Below are positions 28,388-36,720 of a DNA stretch of 64,000 bases, piece by piece; positions within the stretch are counted from its first letter, which is position 1; each line of letters opens with the position of its first letter. The notes beneath the pieces are model-generated. The model saw nothing but the letters and a program-made list of their open reading frames with translations. It was not told where the DNA came from and did no database searches. The translations under genes were made by a program, and so were the position numbers. The DNA is from Loktanella sp. SALINAS62 (GTDB taxonomy: Bacteria > Pseudomonadota > Alphaproteobacteria > Rhodobacterales > Rhodobacteraceae): the NCBI RefSeq assembly GCF_018263905.1, contig NZ_JAAFZU010000023.1, forward strand, positions 232,755 to 296,754. Direction: 5' to 3'.

Positions 28388-29608
28388 ATGGTTTTTTTAT
28401 CGTTTCTGCGCGCCAACTGGCTGTTTCTGTTGGCAGGCTTCACGCTGACGCTGACATCGTCTTACGGACAGACGTTCTTTATCTCGCTTTTTGCGGGTGG
28501 AATCATGACGGATTTTGCCCTGACTGACGGGCAATGGGGCGGGATCTATACCATTGGCACGCTGGCATCGGCTGGCACGATGGTCTGGGCGGGTACGCTG
28601 GTGGACCGCTTTCGCGTGCGGGTCATCGCCACCGTCGTTTTTGCCGGGCTGGCGGCGGCGTGTTTCTTCATGGCGGCAGTTCCAAATGCGCTGCTGCTGA
28701 TCCCCGCAATCTTTTTCCTGCGGTTGTTCGGGCAGGGCATGTCCAGCCATCTGGCCGTTGTGTCGATGGCGCGCTGGTTCGTCGCTAGCCGGGGCAAGGC
28801 GCTGGCCGTCGCTTCCATGGGGTTTGCCGTCGGGCAAGCCGTGCTGCCCATCGTCTTTGTCGCACTTCTGGCAACAACCGGCTGGCGGTCGCTTTGGGTC
28901 ATCGCCGGGGTTATCGTGGTTGCCACCATCCCGCTGATTGTTCTGTTGTTGCGACAGGAACGCACCCCGCAGTCACTGGCGCAGGATGAACAGGCGGCGG
29001 GCATGGACAACCGTCACTGGACCCGTCTGGACGTGATGCGTCATCCGCTGTTCTGGCTGATGGTACCCGCGTTGCTGGGGCCGCCCGCATGGGGCACCGC
29101 ATTGTGGTTCCAGCAAGTCCACCTGTCAGAGGTCAAAGACTGGACCCTTGCCGCGTTCGTGGCGCTGTTTCCGCTGTTCACATTGGTCACTATCGGGGCG
29201 AATTTCGGCACCGGCTGGGCCATTGACCGGTTCGGCACCGCGCGGATCGTGCCGCTTTATATGCTGCCGTTCGCCCTGTCATTTGTCATCATCTCCTTGG
29301 CACCGGGGATCGGCATAGCGGCCGTTGGCATGGCGATCATGGGGATCGGGCAGGGCCTGCAATCCACGCTGCCGGGCGCGTTCTGGGCCGAATTCTATGG
29401 CACCCGCCATATCGGCGCGATCAAGGCCGCCGCCGCCGCCATCATGGTATTCGGGTCCGCCATCGGGCCAGGTGTATCGGGATATCTGATCGACTGGGGC
29501 GTTGATTTCCCTGCGCAAATGATCGGTTACGCCATCTTTTTCGCCGTGGCCGCCGCTTTGGCCACCATCGGCGTCACGCGGGCCGCACGATCACTTGCGA
29601 CGGCGTAG
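28388..29608 (+). CDS. Major facilitator superfamily transporter
   Basis: A 406-residue integral membrane protein with about twelve hydrophobic helices. It carries the MFS loop motif after helix 2 (GTLVDRFRVRV), FLRLFGQGM, and a matching second-half GWAIDRFGTARIVPL. A central hydrophilic loop (about residues 190-215) splits the halves. The substrate cannot be predicted. The last 18 nt overlap the end of the convergent smr gene. Confidence 0.88.
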   Translation: MVFLSFLRANWLFLLAGFTLTLTSSYGQTFFISLFAGGIMTDFALTDGQWGGIYTIGTLASAGTMVWAGTLVDRFRVRVIATVVFAGLAAACFFMAAVPNALLLIPAIFFLRLFGQGMSSHLAVVSMARWFVASRGKALAVASMGFAVGQAVLPIVFVALLATTGWRSLWVIAGVIVVATIPLIVLLLRQERTPQSLAQDEQAAGMDNRHWTRLDVMRHPLFWLMVPALLGPPAWGTALWFQQVHLSEVKDWTLAAFVALFPLFTLVTIGANFGTGWAIDRFGTARIVPLYMLPFALSFVIISLAPGIGIAAVGMAIMGIGQGLQSTLPGAFWAEFYGTRHIGAIKAAAAAIMVFGSAIGPGVSGYLIDWGVDFPAQMIGYAIFFAVAAALATIGVTRAARSLATA

Positions 29609-30169
29609 ATAGACGTAATACGCACCATCGCCGCCGTGTTTCAGATGGGCAGGCCGCACTTCCAGCACAGCCGGGCCTAGCGGGGGCAGTTGCAGCCATT
29701 GCGGCACCTGACGCCGCAGCACGCCGCGCCCGCCCGTCCAATCATCGCCGGCACGGCCCTTGCCCGTGATGACCAGCACCAACCGTTTGCCTGCCGTCTG
29801 CGCATTCAAAATGAACGTGATCAGTTCAGGATAGGCTTCGTCACGGTACATGCCGTGCAGGTCGATCCGTCCTTCGGGTTTCAGCTTGCCAGATTTCATC
29901 CGCATAAAATTCTTGGCGTCCATGCGCACGGGCGCACTGCGCAACCGTTCGCGCAGGGGCGGCAGAATATCGTGGGGCCGCGTGACATCGGCCTTCATCC
30001 CCACGGTAAAATCCGGCATGGGCGCGCGCGGTGCTGGCGGCTGTTTATTGGGGCTGGGGGCAGGTGTCGGCGCAGGCTGTTGATGTTCGGGATGCAGCGC
30101 GTCCGTCTTGCGGGCCACGTGATCCCACATCGCCCGCTCTTCCTTGGACAGGTTGCGGGGCCGCCGCAT
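29591..30169 (-). CDS. Smr-domain protein
   Basis: A 192-residue protein with a variable Pro-rich N-terminal half and a C-terminal Smr domain: RIDLHGMYRDEAYPEL (LDLHG-type motif, about residues 100-115), LVLVITGKGR and HLKHGGDGAYYVYLR. Smr domains bind or nick nucleic acids. The start overlaps the mltA stop (TGATG), and the MFS gene overlaps its end. It is the last gene of tim44-mltA-smr. Confidence 0.92.
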   Translation of the reverse strand: MRRPRNLSKEERAMWDHVARKTDALHPEHQQPAPTPAPSPNKQPPAPRAPMPDFTVGMKADVTRPHDILPPLRERLRSAPVRMDAKNFMRMKSGKLKPEGRIDLHGMYRDEAYPELITFILNAQTAGKRLVLVITGKGRAGDDWTGGRGVLRRQVPQWLQLPPLGPAVLEVRPAHLKHGGDGAYYVYLRRRK

Positions 30170-31194
30170 CAGAACACAACATCGGGTTCGGTTTTGGACA
30201 GGGCATAGTCGATGGGCATCAACACCACCATCCGGCCACCGTCCTTGATTGCCCCGGCAGCCTGACCGGCAGCGCGCCCGGTGCCATAGAAAATATCGGC
30301 GCGCTGCGCGCCCTTGATCGCGGACCCGGTATCCTGCGCGATCATCAGGCGACGCATCGGATCAAGGCCATCCTTTTCGATCCAAACGGGCGCGCCCAGA
30401 ATGGTGATTTCGGGGTCGACGGCGATCGTCCGTAACGTCGTGATCGACCGGTTCATTGCACCCAGTGGCCCCAGATCTGACGGCACTTCAGATACTTCAC
30501 GAAAAAAGACATAGGATTCGTTTTGCCATAACAACTCTTGGCCTGCGTCCGGATTGCTGCGCACCCAATCGCGGATCGTCGATGCGGACACCTGATCCAG
30601 CGTGAACACACCACGTTCCACCAGCGTCCGACCGACAGAGGTATAATCGCGTCCGTTCTTTCCCGCATAACCAACGCGGATGGTCTGCCCGTCGGGCAAC
30701 CTGATGCGGCCAGACCCCTGCACCTGCAAAAAGAACAGATCGACCGGATCGGACAGCCAGGCGATTTCCAACCCGGCAAAGGGTTGATCTTCTTCGATTT
30801 CGCGGCGGGAAAACCGTGTTTCCGATCCATCGGACGGCAAGGCATAGATCGGATGCCGATACCTGCCGGACGGGACAAGCGACCCGGACAATTCAGGTTC
30901 GAAATAGCCTGTGAACAGCATCGGGCTGCCGTCTTCGATCAGAACCGGCTTAAAGAACGTTTCAAAGAAATCGCGCGCCGCTGGCCCATCTTTGGCAAAG
31001 GCGCAAAGTTGCGCCCAGTCGGTGCGCGGGATGTCGCCGCAGGTCTGCACAAAAACGTCCAACGCCGCGACATGATCGTCGGCGTCCCATCCATCCAGAT
31101 CGGCATAGTCCAAAATGGTAAAGGTCGGTTCAGCCATTGCCGCCCCCACTAACGTCAGGGACGCGGCAACGGCCCGCGCCAGCCCGCCGATCAT
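30169..31194 (-). CDS. mltA: Membrane-bound lytic murein transglycosylase A
   Basis: A 341-residue periplasmic enzyme that cleaves the MurNAc-GlcNAc bond with 1,6-anhydro product. There is a signal peptide (about residues 1-21, ending GAAMA) but no lipobox Cys. The 3D/double-psi barrel end MIAQDTGSAIKGAQRADIFYG holds the catalytic Asp region, and FTGYFEPELSGS and FLQVQGSGRIRLPDG are MltA signatures. It overlaps tim44-like (ATGA) and smr. Confidence 0.94.
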   Translation of the reverse strand: MIGGLARAVAASLTLVGAAMAEPTFTILDYADLDGWDADDHVAALDVFVQTCGDIPRTDWAQLCAFAKDGPAARDFFETFFKPVLIEDGSPMLFTGYFEPELSGSLVPSGRYRHPIYALPSDGSETRFSRREIEEDQPFAGLEIAWLSDPVDLFFLQVQGSGRIRLPDGQTIRVGYAGKNGRDYTSVGRTLVERGVFTLDQVSASTIRDWVRSNPDAGQELLWQNESYVFFREVSEVPSDLGPLGAMNRSITTLRTIAVDPEITILGAPVWIEKDGLDPMRRLMIAQDTGSAIKGAQRADIFYGTGRAAGQAAGAIKDGGRMVVLMPIDYALSKTEPDVVF

Positions 31195-31844
31195 TCGGTC
31201 GCGACAAGACGCCAGTTGGGATCGCCACTGTCCATGACACGTGCGAACGTCCAGACGTCTTTTTGCTTTTTGATCGCATTGGGGTCACCGTCGATGATGT
31301 CACCGCCGTCATCCCGTACCACATAGACCAGTTCGCCACCGAAACGGATCGTCATTTCTGCTTCGTTCGTGTCACGATCCAATGCGGCGTCTTTCAGTTT
31401 CAGGTCGCTGATCCCGACAAAAGAGGCATCGACCGTCAGACCCTTGTCGGCGCGTTCGTGGATCACCGATGTAAACGCGGCTTCGACGTCTTCGGACAAG
31501 AACGGTTTGACCTCGTCCAGATCGCCGCGTTCAAACGCCATCAGGATCATTTCATACGCCTGACGTGCGCCAGACAGAAATTCACCCACGTTGAACGACG
31601 GGTCGATCCGTTTCATGTCGGCCAATGCGATGGCCGTTGATGTGCCTTCGTCCGCATGGTCGATAATATCACGATCGGGTCCACCTTCGATGACTTCGAA
31701 ATCGGGACGCTTTGGGGCGGCTTTTTCCTGCGGGATTGGCGGCTTTTCAAACCCTTCCCGCGTGCCAAGCACGCCACGCAAACGCAGGACGAGAAAAATT
31801 GCGATGCCTGCCAGAACAAGGATCTGAATAATGGGTCCGTTCAT
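31191..31844 (-). CDS. Tim44/TimA-like domain membrane protein
   Basis: A 217-residue protein with one N-terminal membrane helix (residues 5-22), a charged linker, and a C-terminal Tim44-like domain (about 80-215) with FLSGARQAYEMILMAFERGD and VYVVRDDGGDIIDGD. Tim44 anchors mtHsp70 to the mitochondrial import channel; bacterial homologues bind at the inner membrane. I chose ATG at 31844, where the membrane helix begins. It overlaps mltA by 4 nt and diverges from fxsA. Confidence 0.88.
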   Translation of the reverse strand: MNGPIIQILVLAGIAIFLVLRLRGVLGTREGFEKPPIPQEKAAPKRPDFEVIEGGPDRDIIDHADEGTSTAIALADMKRIDPSFNVGEFLSGARQAYEMILMAFERGDLDEVKPFLSEDVEAAFTSVIHERADKGLTVDASFVGISDLKLKDAALDRDTNEAEMTIRFGGELVYVVRDDGGDIIDGDPNAIKKQKDVWTFARVMDSGDPNWRLVATE

Positions 31845-31952
31845 TGTGTCCTCTCGCTGCGCGCAGCTGGTAACTTTTTGGTCTGTTCTTATGTAGGTGT
31901 CAGCAGCGGCCAAGTCCACCTATGGTCGCCCCCTGTGACCAAAGGACCGAAG

Positions 31953-32450
31953 ATGTATCTACTATTGGCATTCATCGCCGTCCCGCTGATCGAAATTGCG
32001 CTGTTCATTCAGATCGGCGGTGCGATTGGCCTGTGGCCGACATTGTTGATCGTCGTCATGACGGCTTTTCTGGGCAGCTGGCTTGTCAGATCGCAGGGCG
32101 CGCGTGAACTGAACCGCTTGCGGTCATCATTTTCGCAGCTTTCGGACCCGTCAGAACCGCTGGCCAATGGCGCAATGATCCTGTTTGCAGGGGCCCTGCT
32201 GCTGACGCCGGGGTTTTTCACCGATGCCGTCGGATTTTCCCTGTTGATCCCCGGTGTGCGCCACCGCGTTTTTCTGGCGATCAAATCGCGTATCAACGTC
32301 CAGCGGTTCGAAATGGGAACACCCCCGGGGCAGGGACGGGAACCGCATCGTAACGGACACCCTGACGATACCGTGATCGATGGTGAATACACGTCTGTCG
32401 ATACAGACAAGAAACCAACGCATCCGCCATCCGGCTGGACGCAGCATTGA
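31953..32450 (+). CDS. fxsA: FxsA family membrane protein
   Basis: A 165-residue inner-membrane protein. MYLLLAFIAVPLIEIALFIQIGG at the start, two more helices (residues 28-46 and about 72-96) with TPGFFTDAVGF, and a cytoplasmic hydrophilic tail with RFEMG fit the FxsA family (phage T7 exclusion suppressor in E. coli). The cellular role is unclear. It diverges from tim44; secB follows by 55 nt. Confidence 0.9.
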   Translation: MYLLLAFIAVPLIEIALFIQIGGAIGLWPTLLIVVMTAFLGSWLVRSQGARELNRLRSSFSQLSDPSEPLANGAMILFAGALLLTPGFFTDAVGFSLLIPGVRHRVFLAIKSRINVQRFEMGTPPGQGREPHRNGHPDDTVIDGEYTSVDTDKKPTHPPSGWTQH

Positions 32451-32505
32451 GCACGGCCCTGCGCCCTGCTATGCCGTCCGCAACCTAGCATGATGGAGAG
32501 TTTAC

Positions 32506-33036
32506 ATGGCCGCTACACCCGAAACGACGCCGGAATCCAACGCCACCGGTGATGCAGCGCAGCAAACGCCGCAGGTATCCAACCGCATCATCACGCAATA
32601 CGTGCGGGATATGTCGTTCGAAAATATTCTGGCCCAAAAGGGGATCAAGGGCGACGCAGTTCCGGAAATTCAGGTTCAGGTGAACGTCGACGCCCGCAAA
32701 CGCGGTGCTGAAAACCAGTATGAAGTGCTGACCAAGCTGAACATCACATCCAAAACCAAGGAATCCGGTGAACCGCTGTTCATCCTCGAGTTGGAATATG
32801 CCGGTGTGTTTCAGATCGCAGGCGTGCCAGACGACCAGATGCATCCGTTTTTGCTGATCGAATGCCCGCGCCTGACATTCCCGTATATCCGCCAGATCGT
32901 GGCGAACATGACACGCGAAGGCGGGTTTCAGGCATTGAATCTGGAACAGATCGATTTTGTCGCCCTGTACCGTGCGCAACTGGCCGCCCGCGTCGAAGCG
33001 CAGAAGAAAGAAGCCGAAAACAAACCGGTCAACTGA
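32506..33036 (+). CDS. secB: Protein-export chaperone SecB
   Basis: A 176-residue tetrameric cytosolic chaperone that holds preproteins for SecA. QYVRDMSFENILAQKG, IQVQVNVDARKRG, LELEYAGVFQI and the SecA-contact region CPRLTFPYIRQIVANMTREGGFQALNLEQIDF are all present. The acidic N-terminal extension is usual in Alphaproteobacteria. GGAGAG precedes the ATG. Its stop lies four bases from the stop of convergent dnaQ. Confidence 0.97.
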   Translation: MAATPETTPESNATGDAAQQTPQVSNRIITQYVRDMSFENILAQKGIKGDAVPEIQVQVNVDARKRGAENQYEVLTKLNITSKTKESGEPLFILELEYAGVFQIAGVPDDQMHPFLLIECPRLTFPYIRQIVANMTREGGFQALNLEQIDFVALYRAQLAARVEAQKKEAENKPVN

Positions 33037-33040
33037 TCCG

Positions 33041-33730
33041 TCAGGCCAGTTTTTTCCACAAAGCCCCGTCGCCCAACCGTTCGATAAATTCGGCATGGGC
33101 GGCGGTTTCTTCACCAGTAATCCGCGACCCCAGCGACGTTTCACGCGGATAGGCGCGCCAGACCGTGTCTTTGGAATCGCTGCTTTGCGTCGTCTTGCCC
33201 TGCAACACCAGATCGGGCTGCCGTCCGCCGATCAGTTCCAGATAAACCTCTGCCAGAATTTCGGAATCAAGCAGCGCGCCGTGCAGCGTGCGCGATGTAT
33301 TGTCGATGCCGAACCGGCGGCATAACGCATCCAGCGAAGCAGGCGATCCCGGAAAACGCTTGCGCGCAATGTCCAGCGTATCCAGAGCCTGATTCATCGG
33401 CAGCAACGGCCGCCCGACCCAGCCCAGCTCAGCATTCAGGAATTTCATGTCAAATTTGGCGTTGTGAATCACCAGTTTGGCAGTCCCGATGAAATCAACG
33501 AAATCCTGTGCAATATCCTTGAACACCGGCTTGTCGCGCAGAAAATCATCGCCCAGCCCATGCACTTCGAACGCGCCCTGCGGCATCGATCGCTGCGGGT
33601 TGATATATTGATGATACGTCCGTCCCGTCGGCATATGGTTCATCAGCTCAACGGCGCCAATTTCGACGATACGGTCACCTTCGGCAGGCTCGAACCCGGT
33701 TGTTTCAGTGTCCAAAACGATTTCACGCAT
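33041..33730 (-). CDS. dnaQ: DNA polymerase III epsilon subunit (3'-5' exonuclease)
   Basis: A 229-residue proofreading exonuclease of the replicative polymerase. DEDDh motifs are complete: ExoI DTETTGFEP (residues 7-15), ExoII VIHNAKFDMKFL, ExoIII HGALLDSEILAEVYLEL. It begins inside the coaE stop (8-nt overlap) and ends the maf-aroE-coaE-dnaQ operon. Confidence 0.96.
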   Translation of the reverse strand: MREIVLDTETTGFEPAEGDRIVEIGAVELMNHMPTGRTYHQYINPQRSMPQGAFEVHGLGDDFLRDKPVFKDIAQDFVDFIGTAKLVIHNAKFDMKFLNAELGWVGRPLLPMNQALDTLDIARKRFPGSPASLDALCRRFGIDNTSRTLHGALLDSEILAEVYLELIGGRQPDLVLQGKTTQSSDSKDTVWRAYPRETSLGSRITGEETAAHAEFIERLGDGALWKKLA

Positions 33731-34325
33731 GATGAGCCCCTGTTTTTCCGCCTGTCAGATCGCGCACCAGTTGTTGCACCGCGCGGCGCGTGTCGTCCAG
33801 TGTCAGGGTCTGTATCATAAAATCGGCACGATCACGTTTTTCGGCATCCGGCATCTGGCGGGACAGGATCATGTCGAACTGCGCCCGCGTCATGCCAGGA
33901 CGGGCCAGCACCCGTTTGGCCTGAACTTCGGCAGGTGCGGTCACGACCAATGTGCCGTCCAGCCATTCATCTGCACCGGTTTCAAACAACAGCGGAATGT
34001 CGAACACCAATAGGTCTGCATCCTGGGCCGCGATGAACGCGGCACGATCCGCGGCGACCAACGGATGCACGATGCGTTCCAAATCGGACAGCGCGCCGGG
34101 ATCTGCTTTGAGGATCGTGTTCAGCGCCGGACGCGATACCGCACAATCCACGACGGCATCTGGAAACCGATCGGCAATCGGCGCGACCGCCTCTCCGCCG
34201 ACAGCATAAAGCGCGTGAACCGCTGAATCGGCGTCCCAGACCGGGACACCGATATCCTTGAACATACCTGCCGTCGTGCTTTTCCCCATTCCGATGGACC
34301 CTGTCAGGCCCAATAGATAGGTCAT
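33723..34325 (-). CDS. coaE: Dephospho-CoA kinase
   Basis: A 200-residue kinase for the last CoA-synthesis step. The P-loop GLTGSIGMGKSTTAGMF is at residues 6-22; DIPLLFETG, VVTAPAEVQAKRVLARPGMT and RQMPDAEKRDRADFMI are typical. It starts at 34325 overlapping the aroE stop by 4 nt. All essential residues appear intact. Confidence 0.96.
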   Translation of the reverse strand: MTYLLGLTGSIGMGKSTTAGMFKDIGVPVWDADSAVHALYAVGGEAVAPIADRFPDAVVDCAVSRPALNTILKADPGALSDLERIVHPLVAADRAAFIAAQDADLLVFDIPLLFETGADEWLDGTLVVTAPAEVQAKRVLARPGMTRAQFDMILSRQMPDAEKRDRADFMIQTLTLDDTRRAVQQLVRDLTGGKTGAHHA

Positions 34326-35155
34326 TCCAGAACGGCCTGACGCAGCGCGTCGTCAACCTCTGGTCGCTGGCCGAACCAGCGTTCAAAACCCGGCACGCCC
34401 TGATGCAGCAACATGCCCAAACCATCGACCGTCACGCAGCCGCGCGCGGCCGCATGTTCCAGCAGCGGCGTGCGCAACGGTTTGTAGACAATATCGGTGA
34501 CAACCGTTGATGGTGACAGATAATCCAGCGACAACCGCAGTTCCGGTTGCCCGATCATCCCCAGCGAGGTGGTATTGACCAGCAGGTTAGCATCTTCCAA
34601 CGCCGTGTTGGCCTGGACCCAATCCACGACCTTGATCCGGGTGCCGAATTCAGATCGCAGCGCTTCTGCTTTGGGACGGGTGCGATTGGCAAGCAGGATT
34701 TGCGGCACGCCGGCGTCTGCAAGTGCGACGATGATCGCCCGTGCGGCGCCACCAGCACCCAGCACGACCGCCGGTCCGGATTTCGCATTCCAGTGCGGGG
34801 CGCCCTGACGCAGGTTTGACATGAAACCGTAACCGTCGGTGTTATCGGCATGAATTTTTCCGTCAGGCCGGAAAATCAGCGTGTTGGCGGCGCCGACCAG
34901 AATGGCGCGGTCGCTTAGATGGTCTGCAATCTGCATCACGGCAGTTTTATGCGGTATCGTGACGTTTGCGCCGACAAACCCCATCTGCGGCATCGTTTGG
35001 ATCACGTTGCGAAGCTGACTTTCGCTGACTTCAAGCGGGACATAATCGCCCACCAGCCCATAACGGGCCAGCCAGTATTTGTGCATCCGCGGGGACGCTG
35101 ATTGGCCGATCGGGAACCCGATCACGCCGGCAAGAGGAATAGCAGGAACGTTCAT
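34322..35155 (-). CDS. aroE: Shikimate dehydrogenase
   Basis: A 277-residue NADPH enzyme of aromatic amino-acid synthesis. The shikimate site is IGFPIGQSASPRMHKYW (residues 11-27), VTIPHK and DNTDGYGF. The cofactor-binding VVLGAGGAARAI and LANRTRPKA follow. Length and motifs are standard. It overlaps maf and coaE by 4 nt each. Confidence 0.96.
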   Translation of the reverse strand: MNVPAIPLAGVIGFPIGQSASPRMHKYWLARYGLVGDYVPLEVSESQLRNVIQTMPQMGFVGANVTIPHKTAVMQIADHLSDRAILVGAANTLIFRPDGKIHADNTDGYGFMSNLRQGAPHWNAKSGPAVVLGAGGAARAIIVALADAGVPQILLANRTRPKAEALRSEFGTRIKVVDWVQANTALEDANLLVNTTSLGMIGQPELRLSLDYLSPSTVVTDIVYKPLRTPLLEHAAARGCVTVDGLGMLLHQGVPGFERWFGQRPEVDDALRQAVLE

Positions 35156-35751
35156 CCGGCAAGTGTTCCGCGCAGCGTCAGATATGACAAGAGGTCAAGC
35201 AGCGGAAGACCAAGGACATCGAAATAATTCCCTTCAATGCGCTCAAAGAGACGCACCCCTTCTGCCTCTAGCTGATAGGCACCGACGCAATGTCGGATCT
35301 CCTCCCAGTTGCGGCTGACATAGTCCGTAAGATAGGCGTCGCTGGCGTCACGCATGTGCATCCGTACAACACCCACATGCCGCCACTGCGGAGCGCCATC
35401 CAGATACACGACTGCCGCCGATAAAAGCTGATGCCGCTGGCCGCGCAGGGACTGCAACTGGGACAACGCCTGTTCTGGCGTTTCGGGTTTTGACAGGATC
35501 GCGGTACCATGTGCCAGCACCTGGTCACACCCGATGACCAATGCACCCGCTTGTTTCGCAGACACCTTGGACGCTTTCATTTCGGCCAGCGCATCCGCAA
35601 TATCACGAGGTGTCGCGTCGGACTGTTGTAATGACAGACGCATCGCGTCTTCATCAACGCGTGGTTTCACGACATCGAACGGCACACCGGCATTTCGCAG
35701 CAGTGTGGCGCGGATCGCAGAACCACTGGCAAGGATCAGGTTAGCGGACAT
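35152..35751 (-). CDS. maf: Maf family nucleotide pyrophosphatase
   Basis: A 199-residue house-cleaning pyrophosphatase that removes odd nucleotides such as dTTP/UTP or m7GTP analogues. The N-terminal LASGSAIRATLLRNAGVPF, VDEDAMR and central VIGCDQVLAHG match the Maf fold. It is first of four overlapping left-facing genes and abuts the candidate origin. No clear ribosome-binding site precedes the ATG; a 28-codon frame just upstream might couple to it. Confidence 0.93.
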   Translation of the reverse strand: MSANLILASGSAIRATLLRNAGVPFDVVKPRVDEDAMRLSLQQSDATPRDIADALAEMKASKVSAKQAGALVIGCDQVLAHGTAILSKPETPEQALSQLQSLRGQRHQLLSAAVVYLDGAPQWRHVGVVRMHMRDASDAYLTDYVSRNWEEIRHCVGAYQLEAEGVRLFERIEGNYFDVLGLPLLDLLSYLTLRGTLAG

Positions 35752-36151
35752 GGGGATAACTCTGGGACATTAGGTGCGGGATGCGGGCGGCGGCGACACC
35801 CCCCGTGCAGGACCCGGACACGGCAGGGCGAACGCGGGACAGAAATCATCATTCATGAATATCATCCTCTTGTGAATGGGATAAATCTTCGCTGTGCGCA
35901 ACTGATCGCATCTTGCAGAGTCAAGTCGTTCTTAACATCTACGTAACACTTTTATAGACGTTAAATTACTGAATAACATATGATTTTTAAAAAACTGGCC
36001 CGCCATCTCTCGCACGGGTCGACTTATGGCCTGTGCATAAGTCTGCGGGCAAAAAATCCATCCCCAGATTCTTGGCGCACTACATAATCATCATCTATCT
36101 TTTCTTTACTTATTTATTAAAGAAGGGCGCAGACCGGACAGGGGATAAACG
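35752..36151. other. Candidate replication origin (oriC) region
   Basis: A 400-bp gene-poor gap with AT-rich tracts (about 35925-35995 and 36080-36125). DnaA-box-like sites are TGTGCATAA (36032-36040; fits the TTATNCACA consensus on the other strand), TGGGGATAA (35751-35759, one mismatch from TGTGGATAA) and AGGGGATAA (36140-36148). CcrM-type GANTC sites are at 35918-35922 and 36067-36071. A near-match CtrA site, TTAA-N7-GTAA, is at 35932-35946. GACTTATG/CATAAGTC (36021-36028, 36036-36043) is an exact inverted repeat over the best DnaA box. Genes point outward on both sides and parABS is 3-7 kb away. In known Alphaproteobacteria oriC lies near maf, hem and rho genes. Confidence 0.6.
35770..35856 (-). 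CDS. Possible 28-residue leader ORF upstream of maf
   Basis: An ATG at 35856 opens a 28-codon frame (MNDDFCPAFALPCPGPARG at the start, Pro-rich) that ends with TAA 18 nt before the maf ATG. AGAGG lies about nine bases upstream. Because maf lacks its own ribosome-binding site this could be a coupled leader peptide. The composition is not convincing protein-like and the frame may be chance. Confidence 0.25.
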   Translation of the reverse strand: MNDDFCPAFALPCPGPARGVSPPPASRT

Positions 36152-36598
36152 ATGGACTGGCTCATACCATATTACGACTGGATCAAGTCACTGCACGTGA
36201 TCGCCGTGATCGCCTGGATGGCCGGGTTGTTTTATCTGCCGCGTCTGTTCGTCTATCATGCTGAACGCGCAAAAACGGGATCAGAGCTGGACCAGACATT
36301 TCAGATCATGGAACAGAAGCTTTTGCGTCTGATCATGAACCCGTCCATGATTACCGCCTGGGTCTGTGGTATTTTGTTGATCGGAATGGGTGGACTTGAT
36401 TTTGGCGCAGTCTGGGGCTGGGCCAAGCTGCTAGCCGTGATCGCCATGACGGTGGCACATATGTGGATGGCAGCGCGCCGCAAGGATTTTGCTGCAGGTC
36501 GCAACACACGCAGCGGTCGCACCTATCGCATCGCGAATGAGGCGCCGACGATCCTGATGGTGATTGCGGTTGTCGCGATTATCGTCAAGCCGTTCTAG
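36152..36598 (+). CDS. hemJ: Protoporphyrinogen IX oxidase HemJ
   Basis: A 148-residue inner-membrane enzyme with four helices. The conserved start DWLIPYYDWIKSLHVIAVIAWMAGL and LPRLFVYHAE (His-containing, haem-related) are typical HemJ. It oxidises protoporphyrinogen IX in bacteria lacking HemG/HemY-type oxidases. AGGGGA precedes the ATG. It is the first gene right of the candidate origin, upstream of rho. Confidence 0.95.
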   Translation: MDWLIPYYDWIKSLHVIAVIAWMAGLFYLPRLFVYHAERAKTGSELDQTFQIMEQKLLRLIMNPSMITAWVCGILLIGMGGLDFGAVWGWAKLLAVIAMTVAHMWMAARRKDFAAGRNTRSGRTYRIANEAPTILMVIAVVAIIVKPF

Positions 36599-36720
36599 GC
36601 TGCGTTGACTTTTCAGGTGACCGCGCTTAACTGCGCCAAAGCGTCACCCGTCCGGGTATCAACGCATCCCCAACGCTGTGCTATTGAAACGCCACTTGCT
36701 GGCGACTGGAACCTTTGAAC

